The position numbers and the translations under genes were made by a program. A stretch of 64,000 nucleotides of DNA from Plazaster borealis (Eukaryota > Echinodermata > Asteroidea > Forcipulatida > Labidiasteridae), in contig CM037471.1 in NCBI GenBank assembly GCA_021014325.1, positions 17,628,818-17,692,817 on the forward strand, given 5' to 3'. Of the stretch, positions 48,045-58,142 are shown in pieces (position 1 is the first letter of the stretch; each line of letters starts with the position of its first letter). The notes below the pieces were generated by a model that was not told the DNA's origin, did not search any database, and saw nothing but the letters and a program-made list of their open reading frames with translations.

Positions 48045-49011
48045 AACTAGAGGATGGAAGTGAACTTCGCCTAAAACCAATAACATATATATTTGTGGAC
48101 CATGTAACCTGTGACATAACATGTTTACAAAAGAGCCACGAAGCCTGGACTTCATGCAGGCACATCTTGTACTCGCTCAATGGAAAACCCTCCAAAATCT
48201 TGCACTTCATTGAGATAGCACAGAACGATTTGTATCACCTTTTCATATAAAGGAGGGGGCACATTCCAAAACTTGATTTTTTTTATAACTCTTGAATTTT
48301 TGTGGAAACTATGATTAAGCTATGTAAAATATGTAGTATATCGCCAGCCAGAAAATGACATGGAATGCCTGATGTGCAAGGCGACTCTTTTGTAAACTAA
48401 TAATAAAGGTTACATGGTCTACCGACGAGTGTTTACAGAAGAAATACCACCCTTTTCTTTACACAGAACCACGACAACGCCGATTGTTTGCTCCTTATCC
48501 GCACGAATCCGTTTTGAGATCACAGTTTTATTATTTTACTATATATTGTAGGCCTATCAGATTTGTTTTAATCTTTGCTTGAACACGGGCTAATTTCTTA
48601 AATTAGCTGTTTAGAATGACATTTTGCTTAGCAAATTTATTTGTCCATTGCAGGGTGTTTTGGTTGTACCTGAATATTATTTTTACTTAGCGAGTTTTCT
48701 ATATATGCTCAGACAGCTCCATAAAAGTATATGCCCCATTTATTTGTATTGTTTAGTCTAGCAAGATCGCCCTTGAGAGACCTATTTTGTATTTCCTTGC
48801 TTGGCGCCTCTTTTTCATTTGAAAAGAAAGAATTAAGTCAAGGCTTTTTTATTCATGGTTTTGTGTGCGCACCTGATTGCTATTAAGAACAGTTAATGAG
48901 CTTTATTGGAGTTTGGTGATTTCCAACCATTGTGATTGAAAGACAACCTCACGAAATGGGCAAGTTGGACACGAAATGTTCTCCATTTAATGATGAGGAT
49001 GATTTGGGGAC
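48045..49011. other. Intergenic, nothing recognised
   Basis: AT-rich, with no coding or repeat signal that I can name. Confidence 0.55.
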
Positions 49012-49566
49012 TTAAAGGATAGGGTCATACCCCCCCCCCAAAAAAAAAAAAACCAAAAAAAAACAAACCCAAAAAACCCCAATAACAACCAAAAAACCCC
49101 CAAAAACCACAAAACAAACAACCAAATAAAAAAAACCCCAAAACCTTAAAAACTTAAAAACTTATTTGGTAAGAAGCACTGCAACTGCTGTAAAATATTT
49201 TGAGAAAGGTTTCCCTTCAAAGTAATATGGTTTAAATAATTTTTTCAGCCAGAAACATTCGATGAGTCGTTTCTCAGGTTTTTGAGGGTTGACTGAACGT
49301 TCACATTCCCGTGATATCCGTTTGCGATAGCTTCGGCCAGAGATGCTGTTGGTACCCTCTTTCACCTCGTTAAACGTTGATGGATTTGACGTTCTTTATG
49401 AAAATACCGTGACAGTTTTTTGTTTTTTCTCAACAAGTAGACACTGTATTCAGCTAAAACTTTCACATGTGACTTTTATTGTATCTTTCTGGATAATGTT
49501 GCCTATATCAGCATTACATTGACAAAACCCCCAAAACGAACACAACATTAATTACTGTACCTTTAA
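49012..49566 (+). repeat. Family E short element with internal A/C-rich tract
   Basis: It runs from TTAAAGGATAGGGTCATAC to GTACCTTTAA. A low-complexity CCCAAAAAA-rich tract occupies 49031-49145. The rest matches the copies at 38152/42286 and 14579 (CGGCCAGAGATGC, CAGCTAAAACTTTCACATG). Confidence 0.75.
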
Positions 49567-50299
49567 AAGAAGGTGAAATCAATCAAAAGAACACCTCCTC
49601 ATCTGGAAACAATAAAACTAACATAATTTGCTTCTTCGTTTGTTTTCCCCATTCATAAATTTGCAAAATTTCGAAGAATAATTACCGTCGAAAACTGAAA
49701 GAAATTATCCAGATTCCTGTTATTTAACATAAAACTCACTGACAAACTGACTTGCCTCTAGTATAATTTGTAGGAGCGGCTTTTTACTGATTGTTACCAC
49801 CTAGGTAGGTGAATCTTAGATAAAGCTGCACCACCTATCCCCTGAAAACAAATTTAGTCCAGATAATACGAATGACTAATAAAGAAGACTTTTCTTTTAA
49901 TTTATTATGTACACTTCCATACAAGGTGTTTTAGCAATTGGAGATCACATTCACTAAAGCATTTTCTACCAAAGTTTATTCGGCTCAAAATGAACATCAT
50001 TGGAGGGATAGACTGCGAAAGAAAACAAATTCAGTTTTCAAAATAAATTGTAAAGGGATGGTTTGGTGCATTGTTGTTAACTATTATGACAAACTATGAA
50101 ATCGTCCACAGAGGTTTCGTTACGTAAGCATGGACTGGCGCAATCATGTAACAGGAACAAAACCAAACAAACAAAATCCGACAAAATCCACGGCATCGCA
50201 AATGACTACAATGATGCACGATGTCCTCTCGGGGCCAACACACTTTTTGTGCCGCTCGTTGTCAAGATTAGTTTGCTGAGAAGACAGCTCCCCTGAAAC
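49567..50299. other. Intergenic, nothing recognised
   Basis: AT-rich sequence between two short elements with no recognised feature. Confidence 0.55.
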
Positions 50300-50649
50300 T
50301 TAAAGGCATTTAACACGTTTGGTAATTACTCAAAATATATATTAGCATAAAAACTTAATTGGTAACGAGCAACGGAGAGCTGTTGATAGTATAAAACATT
50401 GTGAGAAACGACTCCCTATTGTATGAAGTAACGTAGTTTTTGAGAAAGATGTAATTTCTCACCAAAATATTTGAATCTGAAAAAGACTTCAGGCCTGAAG
50501 CCTTTTTCAGGCACCTGAAAGCACACAAATTTGTGCAACAAGGGTGTTTTTTCTTTCATTATTTTCTTCCAACTTCGATGACCAATTGAGCCCAAATTTT
50601 CACAGGTTTGTTATTTTATGCATAAATGTTGGGATACACCAAGTGGGAA
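50300..50649 (+). repeat. Family A element, copy 5, left part
   Basis: Starts TTAAAGGCATTTAACACG and runs to GATACACCAAGTGGGAA. Its central hairpin is GACTTCAGGCCTGAAGCC. The remaining right end (ACTGGTCTTTGACAATTACC) is found 7.5 kb away at 58143-58184; the gap is filled by later insertions. Confidence 0.85.
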
Positions 50650-51254
50650 TAATAATAATAATAATAATAATCAAAATTTATATTGCGCCCCTTACATATA
50701 AATGATCAAGAGCGCAAAACACATGTTAAAATGCACAGAATGGAAGAAAAGATAAAGATAAAAGACTGGTCACCAGGCCAGTGCCCAAACAACAGTATGG
50801 GGATACGTCTGTTCCCGCCAACAGAGAACTAAACGTTACTTATTGCAATATATCATAGGCCTATCCCTGCTGGCATCGGTAATGTTTTGATCTTTTCAGG
50901 AGACAGACGCCTTTAACCCTAAAGATGTAAACAAAGAAAATTGAATCTAACTGGCAAGGCGACCATAGAAGAAAAACAAACAAAAAACACACAAAAACAA
51001 TACCAATAAATACACACCAAAGAGCGGCTTTAAAAAGATGGGTTTTTACATTTAAAAGAGGCAAGTTTCCGTTCGCTACGTATATGAAACGTTAGCGCAT
51101 TCCAAAGCTTAGGGGCTGCCACAGAAAAAGCCCTATCACCAAATGTAGCCAACATTTTACCATTGGGAGAATCTAAGAAGAGACCATTATTCCCTGACCT
51201 AAGTTGATAAGTAGATACTTTCTGGATGATAACAAGATCCTGTAAGTACTTTGG
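50650..51254 (-). pseudogene. 3' part of a 5'-truncated CR1/L2-type LINE
   Basis: Minus strand, ending in an (ATT)n tail at 50650-50672 preceded by GGCGCAATATAAATTTT. It encodes PKYLQDLVIIQKVSTYQLRS and FGDRAFSVAAPKLWNAL, the C-terminal reverse transcriptase region. The same LINE continues at 55876-55898 and 57348-58142, for about 1.4 kb in all. Confidence 0.85.
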
Positions 51255-51605
51255 TATGGTGTTCTATAAAGGACACTTACACGGAGACTTTTTTTTTCAA
51301 GCGGCGACTTTTTTTTTTGGCGGCGACTTTTTTTTTACGCGGCGACTTTTTTTTTACGCGGCGACTTTTTTTTTTTTTAAGCGGCGACTTTTTTGTTTTG
51401 GCGGCGACTTTTTTGTTTTGGCGGCGACTTTTTTTTTCACGCGTCGCCTTCCGGTTTGTGATTGTGTTTGGGGGATTCCCCTTCAAGTCAGGCGCAAGCG
51501 CACGACTGATCTACTTCCGCATGACTAGTTTAAAATATTCTGGCTATTTATTTGTTCCGCAATGGGTTTGTCAGTGGTGTATAATGCTTCTATTTATGTT
51601 CTTAC

Positions 51606-51870
51606 AGGCCCGTAACTAGGGGGCGGGGGCGGACGCCCCCCCCCACGAAAAATAAATAAATAATAATAATAATAATAATAATAAAAATGGAAAAATGGAC
51701 CAAATGGCTTGAATTGGGCCTTAATTTTCACAAAATTTCCACCCCCCCCCCTGCGTCGCTGCGCGATGGGGGTCGTTAACGCCTCGATGTGCCTTTTCTT
51801 ACATATTCGCCCCCCCCCCCAAACGAAATTGATGTTGGCCCCCCCCCCCAAAAAAAAATATATATATATA
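51606..51870 (+). repeat. G/C-tract fragment resembling a hAT-like MITE end
   Basis: It begins CAGGCCCGTAACTAGGGGG and has several C runs (51642-51654, 51743-51750, 51812-51821, 51840-51849) and an (AAT)n tract at 51650-51682. It ends at the (TA)n tract before the Penelope-like fragment. Only one end is visible. Confidence 0.5.
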
Positions 51871-51884
51871 ATGAGTAGGGTAGA

Positions 51885-51926
51885 TGGCCTTAGCTTTCGA
51901 TCCAAACCGGACCTTCTTCAGAGGCA
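51885..51926 (-). ncRNA. Penelope-type minimal hammerhead motif, copy 1
   Basis: Minus strand: GCCT, core CTGAAGA, stem II GGTCC with GGATC, then GAA, then AGCT followed by A as cleavage base, then AGGC pairing back with GCCT. One A is bulged before stem II. See the copies at 53279-53320 and 54796-54839. Confidence 0.7.
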
Positions 51927-52424
51927 TAAAACAAGTACAAACAAATACATATCCATTTATAGAAAAAGAGAGGGGAAAGGGATTAAGGGAAGGATCCAGA
52001 AAGAAGCGGGAAAATTATAGCCAATCAAAGTTTCTATTTCAGAAACAATTGGTGGCTATGAACCAATAGGAGTAAAGTGGTGAGGACAAAGCATGTATAG
52101 ATGGATTACTGGACCATAAAAGTGGTAAATGCATTGTTCGATAACAATGCAGGGAGACATGAAAGGGTAGGATTGGAGAGCACGTTGCATCATGATGCAA
52201 CTAACAATGGTCAATTAAAGAATAGCAAGATCAAAGGTAGGATGATATTAAAAATAGGTTGAGGGACCTGTGGAAAAAAGGTTACTACATGAGATATTTA
52301 TAGTAAGAAATTTATAAAAAACAACTTATTGACAGAAAAAATGTGTTTATTTACACTTTATTTACAGAATATATACAACACATGAATTATCAGGCAGAGG
52401 AGTGAAGTGGAGGGTAATGGGAAG

Positions 52425-52847
52425 TTATTTAACACCAGTGTTTATGTTTAGTCCAAAGGGTTGGACTGTCTTGAGTTGGTGAATCCAGTGTGATTCTCTA
52501 TGCTTGCGGTGTGTGTCATCACCATTGCAAGCTTCAATCACCAGAAGTTCAACATCCTTGACACTATGATTGGGGCTGTTGAAGTGGATAGAGACTGGGT
52601 ACGGTTTCTTGGTCTTTATGGAAGAGACATGATTCGCAAAGCGAAGACTGAGTTTGGTCTTAGTCTCTCCCACATATTGTAGCCCACATCTCTTACATGA
52701 TATGACATAGACTACATTAGGTGTGCTACATTGGGAGTCGGTCTTGATGTTGTATGAAGAGCCAGTGATATGACTCTTTACCTTAAGTGAGGGCTTGATG
52801 TACAGACACGTTCTACATTTGGAACGGGTACATTTGTGACAGCCCAA
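52425..52847 (-). pseudogene. GIY-YIG endonuclease domain of a Penelope-like element
   Basis: A 140-codon frame with an N-terminal CHKCTRSKCRTC cysteine motif, then VVYVISCKRCGLQYVGETKT (the GIY-YIG core, here VYV and YVG), followed by LSLRFANHVSSIK and ESHWIHQLKTVQPFGLN. This is the C-terminal endonuclease of Penelope-like retroelements. The frame stays open upstream up to the (TA)n tract, so the protein is truncated at that junction and lacks the reverse transcriptase. Confidence 0.9.
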
Positions 52848-52908
52848 CCCAGTATATATATATATATATATATATATATAATGATTTTGGGTTGAACAAA
52901 GAAAAAGT

Positions 52909-52980
52909 GACTAGAGTGGGATTTGAACCAACGACCTCCGGTTTAACGTGCCGGCGCTCTACCAACTGAGCTATCTAGCC
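52909..52980 (-). tRNA. tRNA-like module, copy 1 (GUU anticodon position)
   Basis: A full 72-nt cloverleaf on the minus strand. It has an acceptor stem of seven pairs with one G-U, a D arm TAGCTCAGTTGG (perfect A box), an anticodon loop ACGTTAA and a T arm with GGTTCAAATCC (perfect B box). The loop reads GUU (Asn), but position 33 is C instead of the invariant U, and the anticodon and T stems each have one mismatch. It is likely a tRNA-derived repeat rather than a working tRNA. Confidence 0.55.
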
Positions 52981-53044
52981 CTATGTTGACGGTCTCCCTA
53001 TTTTGTCAATATCTTTGTTCGGTATATATATATATATATATATA

Positions 53045-53331
53045 TTCCCTGCATTGTTATCGAACAATGCATTTACCACTTTTATGGTCCAGTAATCCAT
53101 CCTTTCATACTATACATCCTTTGTCCTCACCACTTTACTCCTATTGGTTCATAGCCACCAATTGTTTCTGAAATAGAAACTTTGATTGGCTATAATTTTC
53201 CCGCTTCTTTCCTTCCCTTAATCCCTTTCCCCTCTCTTTTTCTATAAATGGATATGTATTTGTTTGTACTTGTTTTATGCCTCTGAAGAAGGTCCGGTCT
53301 GGATCGAAAGCTAAGGCCATCTACCCTACTC

Positions 53332-53332
<1 letters not shown>
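53045..53332 (+). repeat. Penelope-like terminal region, inverted copy
   Basis: It matches 51880-52170 on the opposite strand (GAACAATGCATTTACCACTT, GGTTCATAGCCACCAATTG, TTTCTATAAATGGATATG). It is bounded by (TA)n tracts at 53023-53044 and 53333-53394. With the fragment at 51871-52860 it makes a head-to-head arrangement around tRNA-like module 1. Confidence 0.85.
53279..53320 (+). ncRNA. Penelope-type minimal hammerhead motif, copy 2
   Basis: Plus strand: GCCT (53279-53282), core CTGAAGA (53283-53289), stem II GGTCC and GGATC (53291-53305), GAA (53306-53308), then AGCT with A, and AGGC closing stem I. AGCT is self-complementary, so two RNAs could share stem III. Confidence 0.7.

Positions 53333-53394
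<62 letters not shown>
53333..53394. repeat. (TA)n microsatellite
   Basis: About 60 bp of uninterrupted TA repeat between the Penelope-like terminal region and tRNA-like module 2. Shorter TA tracts mark the other module boundaries (52853-52880, 53023-53044, 54294-54306 and 54461-54468). Confidence 0.95.
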
Positions 53395-53397
<3 letters not shown>

Positions 53398-53420
53398 TTT
53401 GGGTTGAACAAAGAAAAATT

Positions 53421-53492
53421 GACTAGAGTGGGATTTGAACCAACGACCTCCGGTTTAACGTGCCGGCGCTCTACCAACTGAGCTATCTAGCC
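53421..53492 (-). tRNA. tRNA-like module, copy 2
   Basis: Same 72-nt cloverleaf as the module at 52909-52980, with intact A and B boxes. It lies 5' of the first 320-bp unit body. Confidence 0.55.
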
Positions 53493-53740
53493 TTATGTTG
53501 GCGGTCTCCCTATTTTGTCAATATCTTTGTTCGGGGGGTGCCAGTCAGAAAGCCATACAACCGCAAACTGCCGTGTAGCCAGGGATCACACCCATACGAT
53601 ACAACCTGGGAAGCGGCAGCCGGGGATCACCTTAAGGGGATGCGACTTTTTTTTATATATCATATAATTCAAGTAATGGACCACAAGGGAAACTGACTGG
53701 GTAAATATTAAATGATTTTTGGGTTGAACAAAGAAAAATT

Positions 53741-53812
53741 GACTAGAGTGGGATTTGAACCAACGACCTCCGGTTTAACGTGCCGGCGCTCTACCAACTG
53801 AGCTATCTAGCC
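53741..53812 (-). tRNA. tRNA-like module, copy 3
   Basis: Identical in all visible tRNA positions to copy 2; 320 bp downstream of it. Confidence 0.55.
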
Positions 53813-54060
53813 CTATATTGGCGGTCTCCCTATTTTGTCAATATCTTTGTTCGGGGGGTGCCAGTCAGAAAGCCATACAACCGCAAACTGCCGTGTAGCC
53901 AGGGATCACACCCATACGATACAACCTGGGAAGCGGCAGCCGGGGATCACCTTAAGGGGATGCGACTTTTTTTTATATATCATATAATTCAAGTAATGGA
54001 CCACAAGGGAAACTGACTGGGTAAATATTAAATGATTTTTGGGTTGAACAAAGAAAAATT

Positions 54061-54132
54061 GACTAGAGTGGGATTTGAACCAACGACCTCCGGTTTAACG
54101 TGCTGGCGCTCTACCAACTGAGCTATCTAGCC
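54061..54132 (-). tRNA. tRNA-like module, copy 4
   Basis: As copy 3, with one base change in the anticodon stem (GCTGG on the + strand instead of GCCGG). Confidence 0.5.
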
Positions 54133-54335
54133 CTATATTGGCGGTCTCCCTATTTTGTCAATATCTTTGTTCGGGGGGTGCCAGTCAGAAAGCCATACAA
54201 CCGCAAACTGCCGTGTAGCCAGGGATCACACCCATACGATACAACCTGGGAAGCGGCAGCCGGGGATCACCTTAAGGGGATGCGACTTTTTTTTATATAT
54301 ATATATAATGATTTTGGGTTGAACAAAGAAAAATT

Positions 54336-54407
54336 GACTAGAGTGGGATTTGAACCAACGACCTCCGGTTTAACGTGCCGGCGCTCTACCAACTGAGCTA
54401 TCTAGCC
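54336..54407 (-). tRNA. tRNA-like module, copy 5
   Basis: Full module, but the following unit body is missing: GTTCGGGGTGTGCC runs straight into a TA tract at 54461. Confidence 0.5.
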
Positions 54408-54498
54408 CTATGTTGGCGGTCTCCCTATTTTGTCAATATCTTTGTTCGGGGTGTGCCTATATATATATAAATGATTTTGGGTTGAACAAAGAACAATC

Positions 54499-54574
54499 GA
54501 CTAGAGCGGGATTTGAGCCAACGACCCCCGGTTTAACGTGCCGGCGCTCTACCAACTGAGCTATCTATATAGCC
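54499..54574 (-). tRNA. tRNA-like module, copy 6, disrupted
   Basis: It carries a four-base TATA insertion in the acceptor stem region (CTATCTATATAGCC) and substitutions in the T arm (TTTGAGCC and ACCCCC on the + strand). It is a decayed copy, followed by a unit body to about 54735. Confidence 0.4.
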
Positions 54575-54789
54575 CTATGTTGGCGGTCTCCCTATTTTGT
54601 CAATATCTTTGTTCGGGGGTGCCAGTCAGAAGCCATTCAACCGCAAACTGCCGTGTAGCCAGGGATCACACCCATACGATACAACCTGAGAAGCGGCAGC
54701 CGGGGATCACCTTAAGGGGATGCGACTTTTTTATATCAGATATCAAATAATAAACCACAAGGGAAACTGACTGTGGTTTATTATTTGAT

Positions 54790-54865
54790 ATATAGATGGC
54801 CTTAGCTTTCGATCCAGACCGGACCTTCTTCAGAGGCATAACAAAAGTACAAACAAATGCATGTA
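54790..54865 (-). repeat. Penelope-like terminal region, partial copy with hammerhead
   Basis: It begins after a TA tract and matches the first 75 bp of the terminal region (AGATGGCCTTAGCTTTCGAT, CAGAGGCATAACAAAAGTAC). A third hammerhead core lies at 54796-54839, minus strand, with CCAGACC as the stem II loop side. Confidence 0.75.
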
Positions 54866-55654
54866 TATAATAATATTAATAATTTCTGGTTACGGGCACG
54901 TGTTCTTTGCATTTTGTGGCCGCGGTAGCGTTCGCGATCGCGATCGTTCACTACAGTAGATTATACAAACGCGCATTTTTACAGTATATATCTTAAAGTT
55001 TTATATAAAACACGTACAAATATTACCGACAATTTTCCGTTGATTTATTGCAGCGGCTAACAAGTATGAATGGGTCCAGGTGGGAATTTCATTACAAAAC
55101 GTCTCCCCTAAAATGGCTACAAATATGGACATAATGTTTAAAATGTTATCGTTCATCGTCTAATTTGTTTTTGCACTGAACGTATTTATATGTAGCCTAA
55201 GGATAGGTCTTTCATGCCTGAAAGTTTCAACAAAATCCCCCTTTACATCCTCTAGATATTTGCAATTTTTTGATCGCCATCGTTCACTACATTAGATTAT
55301 ACAAACACGCATTTTCCTCTTTTTCCCTTTTCTTTCTCTTTTCTTTTTTGAGAGCAGTAACCGCGACTTTTTCGTGGTGGGGGGGGGGGGCACTGGAAAT
55401 TCGTGGGGGCACTTGCCCCAGGCCCCGTGGCTACGCCGCTGCGAGGGACAACATTGTGTTGTGCCGAGTCTTAAATTACAAAAACGAGAGTTTTGAACTC
55501 AATCTTTTTTTTGATTGTCTTCTTTATCAAATTTAAAAACATGAAAGTTGGATACAGAATGCATAGATGCCATGAATGAAAAGGGATATTGTCTCTCTGG
55601 TCGGAAATAAATGGATTTAAAAGGGTGTAGTCCATCGTTGCGGTGCCAGTCGAG
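54866..55654. other. Inner part of the foldback element
   Basis: CGATCGCGATCGTTCACTAC and TGATCGCCATCGTTCACTAC-like blocks with TTATACAAACGCGCATTTT occur twice (54935-54980 and 55271-55315). A G run (55379-55391) is followed by GGCTACGCCGCTG (55429-55441), the typical end of a hAT-like G/C element. No coding signal. Confidence 0.55.
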
Positions 55655-55875
55655 TACAAGCTTGCGACTAACCTGTAGGGGAATCCCCCAAAACACAGAC
55701 AATCAGAAACCCGGAAGGCGACGCGTAAAATAAAAAAGTCGCCGCCAAAAAAAAAAAGTCGCCGCCAAAAAAAAAAGTCGCCGCGTGAAAAAAAAAGTCG
55801 CCGCGTGAAAAAAAAAGTCGCCGTGTGAAAAAAAAGTCGCCGTGTAAGTGTCCTTTATAGAACACCATACTTTGG

Positions 55876-55898
55876 AGAAAGGCCATGAAGAGCTTTAT
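55876..55898 (-). pseudogene. Short middle piece of the split LINE
   Basis: 23 bases between the foldback element and the Harbinger-like insertion. On the minus strand they encode KALHG-S, which joins PKYLQDL at 51248 and the reverse transcriptase at 57348 onward. Confidence 0.75.
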
Positions 55899-57347
55899 AG
55901 GGACACACCGGCTGAATTGGGCTATTTGGGCTACAAAATAGACTAAAGTATGACTTCAACGGTCTTCCAGGAATGAAGAAGAACAGTCCATAAAAAAAAT
56001 CATCAAATTCAGCAGTTTTTGAGCATTTTTAAACAAAAACGAAGGTCGCGTGATAGTTCGAATCACAAAATGGTTCAAATAATCACGTGACCTTCCGAGT
56101 TAGTTTTACTTCCAGCCGTTTAAAAGTAACTTACCAAACCAAATTTAAATCTTTTTTTTACACAATAACGAGTAATTGACGAAAAAGATCATGTATTCAA
56201 ATTATCGCTACAAGTTGTTAACAATGGTGAAAAATCCAACGTAAGTTGCATGGCCCAAAGGCGTGGAGCAATCACAACGTAAGCCTTGGAGGCATATCCC
56301 GTCAGCCGGCGCTACATCCCGTGGGGCCAGAGAGCGTTGAAACCTAGGGGCATGAACTCTTCAGCTTGCCAATAGACTGTGCAAGTCTCGCGCATATTTG
56401 AACTTCCGGGACCATTGTGGTCTCAACCATACGGAGATTTACGTGGGCACGATTTTGTTTTGTCAATTATTTTAGTTTAACTTGGTATATGCCCGTGAAA
56501 AATACATATGTTTTTGGGAATGTAAAACTTAGTTATGAAAAAAAAATGAAAGTAAAATCATTTCAACAATATATTGAAGAAAACCCGATTTGACCTCAAC
56601 TTCCGGTTGCTGCAAAAAATGAAGAATTTTGTGCTCACCTCCGATCACAAAACTTATGTAAACGCTTGTTTTAGATGAGCGATGATAATCGCCAGATACT
56701 GTAATCGCAACGCGAAGCCTTTTCATTGCAGTCTATGGTTGTTGAGGCGTCAGCGTCCTCTATAAACTGTGTCAAACGTTAATTTTACGCCCGTGTGACC
56801 TTCGCTAATCCACGTAAGTGGTTTCTGAAAAGTTAAGATCGAATAAGCATCCTTGTCCCAGAGTTTTAATTTTGCTTCACTAATAATTAACACATTATTT
56901 GTGTATTTTTTATAAAAACTAAAACTGATTTTATTAACATGTAATGAGTATTTTTGTTTTTCAGATTTTGTCATTAGATATAATTTGAAACAAAGATTTG
57001 ATTTCAGAGAAAAAAATGTTCTTCTATTGACGTGTTTTCTCGTTCCGATACGCGCGAGACTTGCACAGTCTATAGCCGTGGCTTCGGAGCCTGTCTGGGG
57101 GTTGGGAGCCAGACTATAATCACGTTCGGTTACAAGGGGTTTTTAGGCAGTGCCCGTGTTGGATTGACTGCGCTGCACACACTCGGCTGGAAAAGCGTAT
57201 ACGCTGATCTTTGACCGCGTTTCGTTTTTTTCACTATTTTTCGTTAATTGTGTGCTATTTTTATGATTTTTTTTTAAAACATCAAATTATTTTTTGTTTG
57301 TGACTCTACTTCACTAAATTACGTAAATGGTGAGCCGTTGTGCCCCT
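55899..57347. mobile_element. Family D element, PIF/Harbinger-like, 1.45 kb
   Basis: The left end AGGGACACACCGGCT and the inverse of the right end, AGGGGCACAACGGCT, form an inverted pair. The inner sequence TTGGGCTATTTGGGCTACAAA matches the family D MITE at 10054-10394 (cited as GGGCTATTTGGGCT). TTA-like bases flank both sides, where the LINE reads GCTTTAATGTC. No transposase is evident; two short diverged half-copies of an ACTTCCGG-containing block lie inside. Confidence 0.75.
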
Positions 57348-58142
57348 TTAATGTCAACAAAAGGATTTTAAAATTAATCCTGTATGTATGAAACAGGCAG
57401 CCAATGTATATTGACGAAGTATAGGTGTAATGTGCTCAAACCGGTGTGTGTTAGTAACAATTCTGGCTGCAGCATTTTGAACCCTTCGTAGTTTAGCTAT
57501 TTGTGACTTTGGCAGACCATAAAAAGGCTATTACAATAATCAAGACATCAAGACGACTGGTCACAAATGCATGAATTAGTTTTAAAAGAGAGTCTTATGT
57601 TAGGAATCGACTAGTGCGTTTGATGTTGTGAAGATGGAAAAAAAGCTGCAGAGCAAGCTTTGATGTGGGTGTTCATTGTAAGTTCAGAATCAAACCATGA
57701 CCCCAAATTACGAACACATGTTGTAGGAAAACTTTAACATTACCTATCATAATATTGGATACATTAATTTTCTTTAACTGCTGCTTTGATCCGATGATCA
57801 AAAATTCACTCTATTAGCATCATTAATCAGAAGCCTGTTGTGCAACATCCATTGCCTGATGTCCCTGATGCAATTTTCCATTACAGTTACAGCAGCTTGC
57901 CAAGATATATCAGCTGAGTGTCATCGGCATAACAATGAACATCAGGCAGATGGTGCTCAATGATGTCAAACAATTTAAATGCATAGACAATGAATAAAAA
58001 TGGTCCTAAGCAGGATCCTTGAGGAACACCACAGTTGATATTGAACTTTTCTGAAAAGGTATACCTTGAATAGATACACGTTGACTTCTATCTGACAAAT
58101 AAGACGAAAACCAGTCGAGGGCCTTGCCAGAGATTCCAAATT
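57348..58142 (-). pseudogene. 5'-truncated LINE, upstream part of its reverse transcriptase
   Basis: Minus strand, read through several frameshifts: GISGKALDWFSSYLSDRSQR, then NINCGVPQGSCLGPFLFIVY, then CYADDTQ, then a segment around FLIIGSKQQLKK. These are core motifs of a CR1/L2-type reverse transcriptase. The 5' end at 58142 abuts the right part of the family A element. Confidence 0.85.

Larger units (their letters stand above)
51871..52860 (-). mobile_element. Penelope-like element fragment
   Basis: A minus-strand fragment bounded by (TA)n tracts (about 51860-51871 and 52853-52880). It contains the GIY-YIG endonuclease (52425-52847) and, 3' of it, a terminal region with a hammerhead motif (51885-51926). 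The reverse transcriptase is missing. The terminal region recurs inverted at 53045-53332 and in part at 54790-54865. Confidence 0.85.
53393..54306. repeat. 320-bp tandem repeat carrying tRNA-like modules, about three units
   Basis: Units start at 53393, 53712 and 54032 and each consists of a tRNA-like module plus about 180 bp with GTGCCAGTCAGAAAGCCATA and GGGATCACCTTAAGGGGATG. Units one and two differ at very few bases, so the amplification is recent. The third is cut short at a TA tract. Confidence 0.92.
51255..55869. mobile_element. TU-like foldback transposon, 4.6 kb, 6-bp target duplication
   Basis: The ends TATGGTGTTCTATAAAGG and CCTTTATAGAACACCATA are perfect inverses, flanked by CTTTGG (51249-51254 and 55870-55875). 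Removing the element and one CTTTGG restores the LINE reading PKYLQDL. The outer arms (about 51255-51505 and 55655-55869) contain six to eight units of GCGGCGAC plus a T run, then a shared GGGGGATTCCCC. Arms built of short tandem repeats are the hallmark of TU foldback elements known from sea urchin, although those have 8-bp duplications. The centre holds other inserted sequences. Confidence 0.85.

Noticed and set aside
52909..54574. A cluster of six functional tRNA-Asn genes
   Set aside because: C33 and stem mismatches occur in every copy, and the copies sit inside a transposon array; tRNA-derived repeats are more likely.
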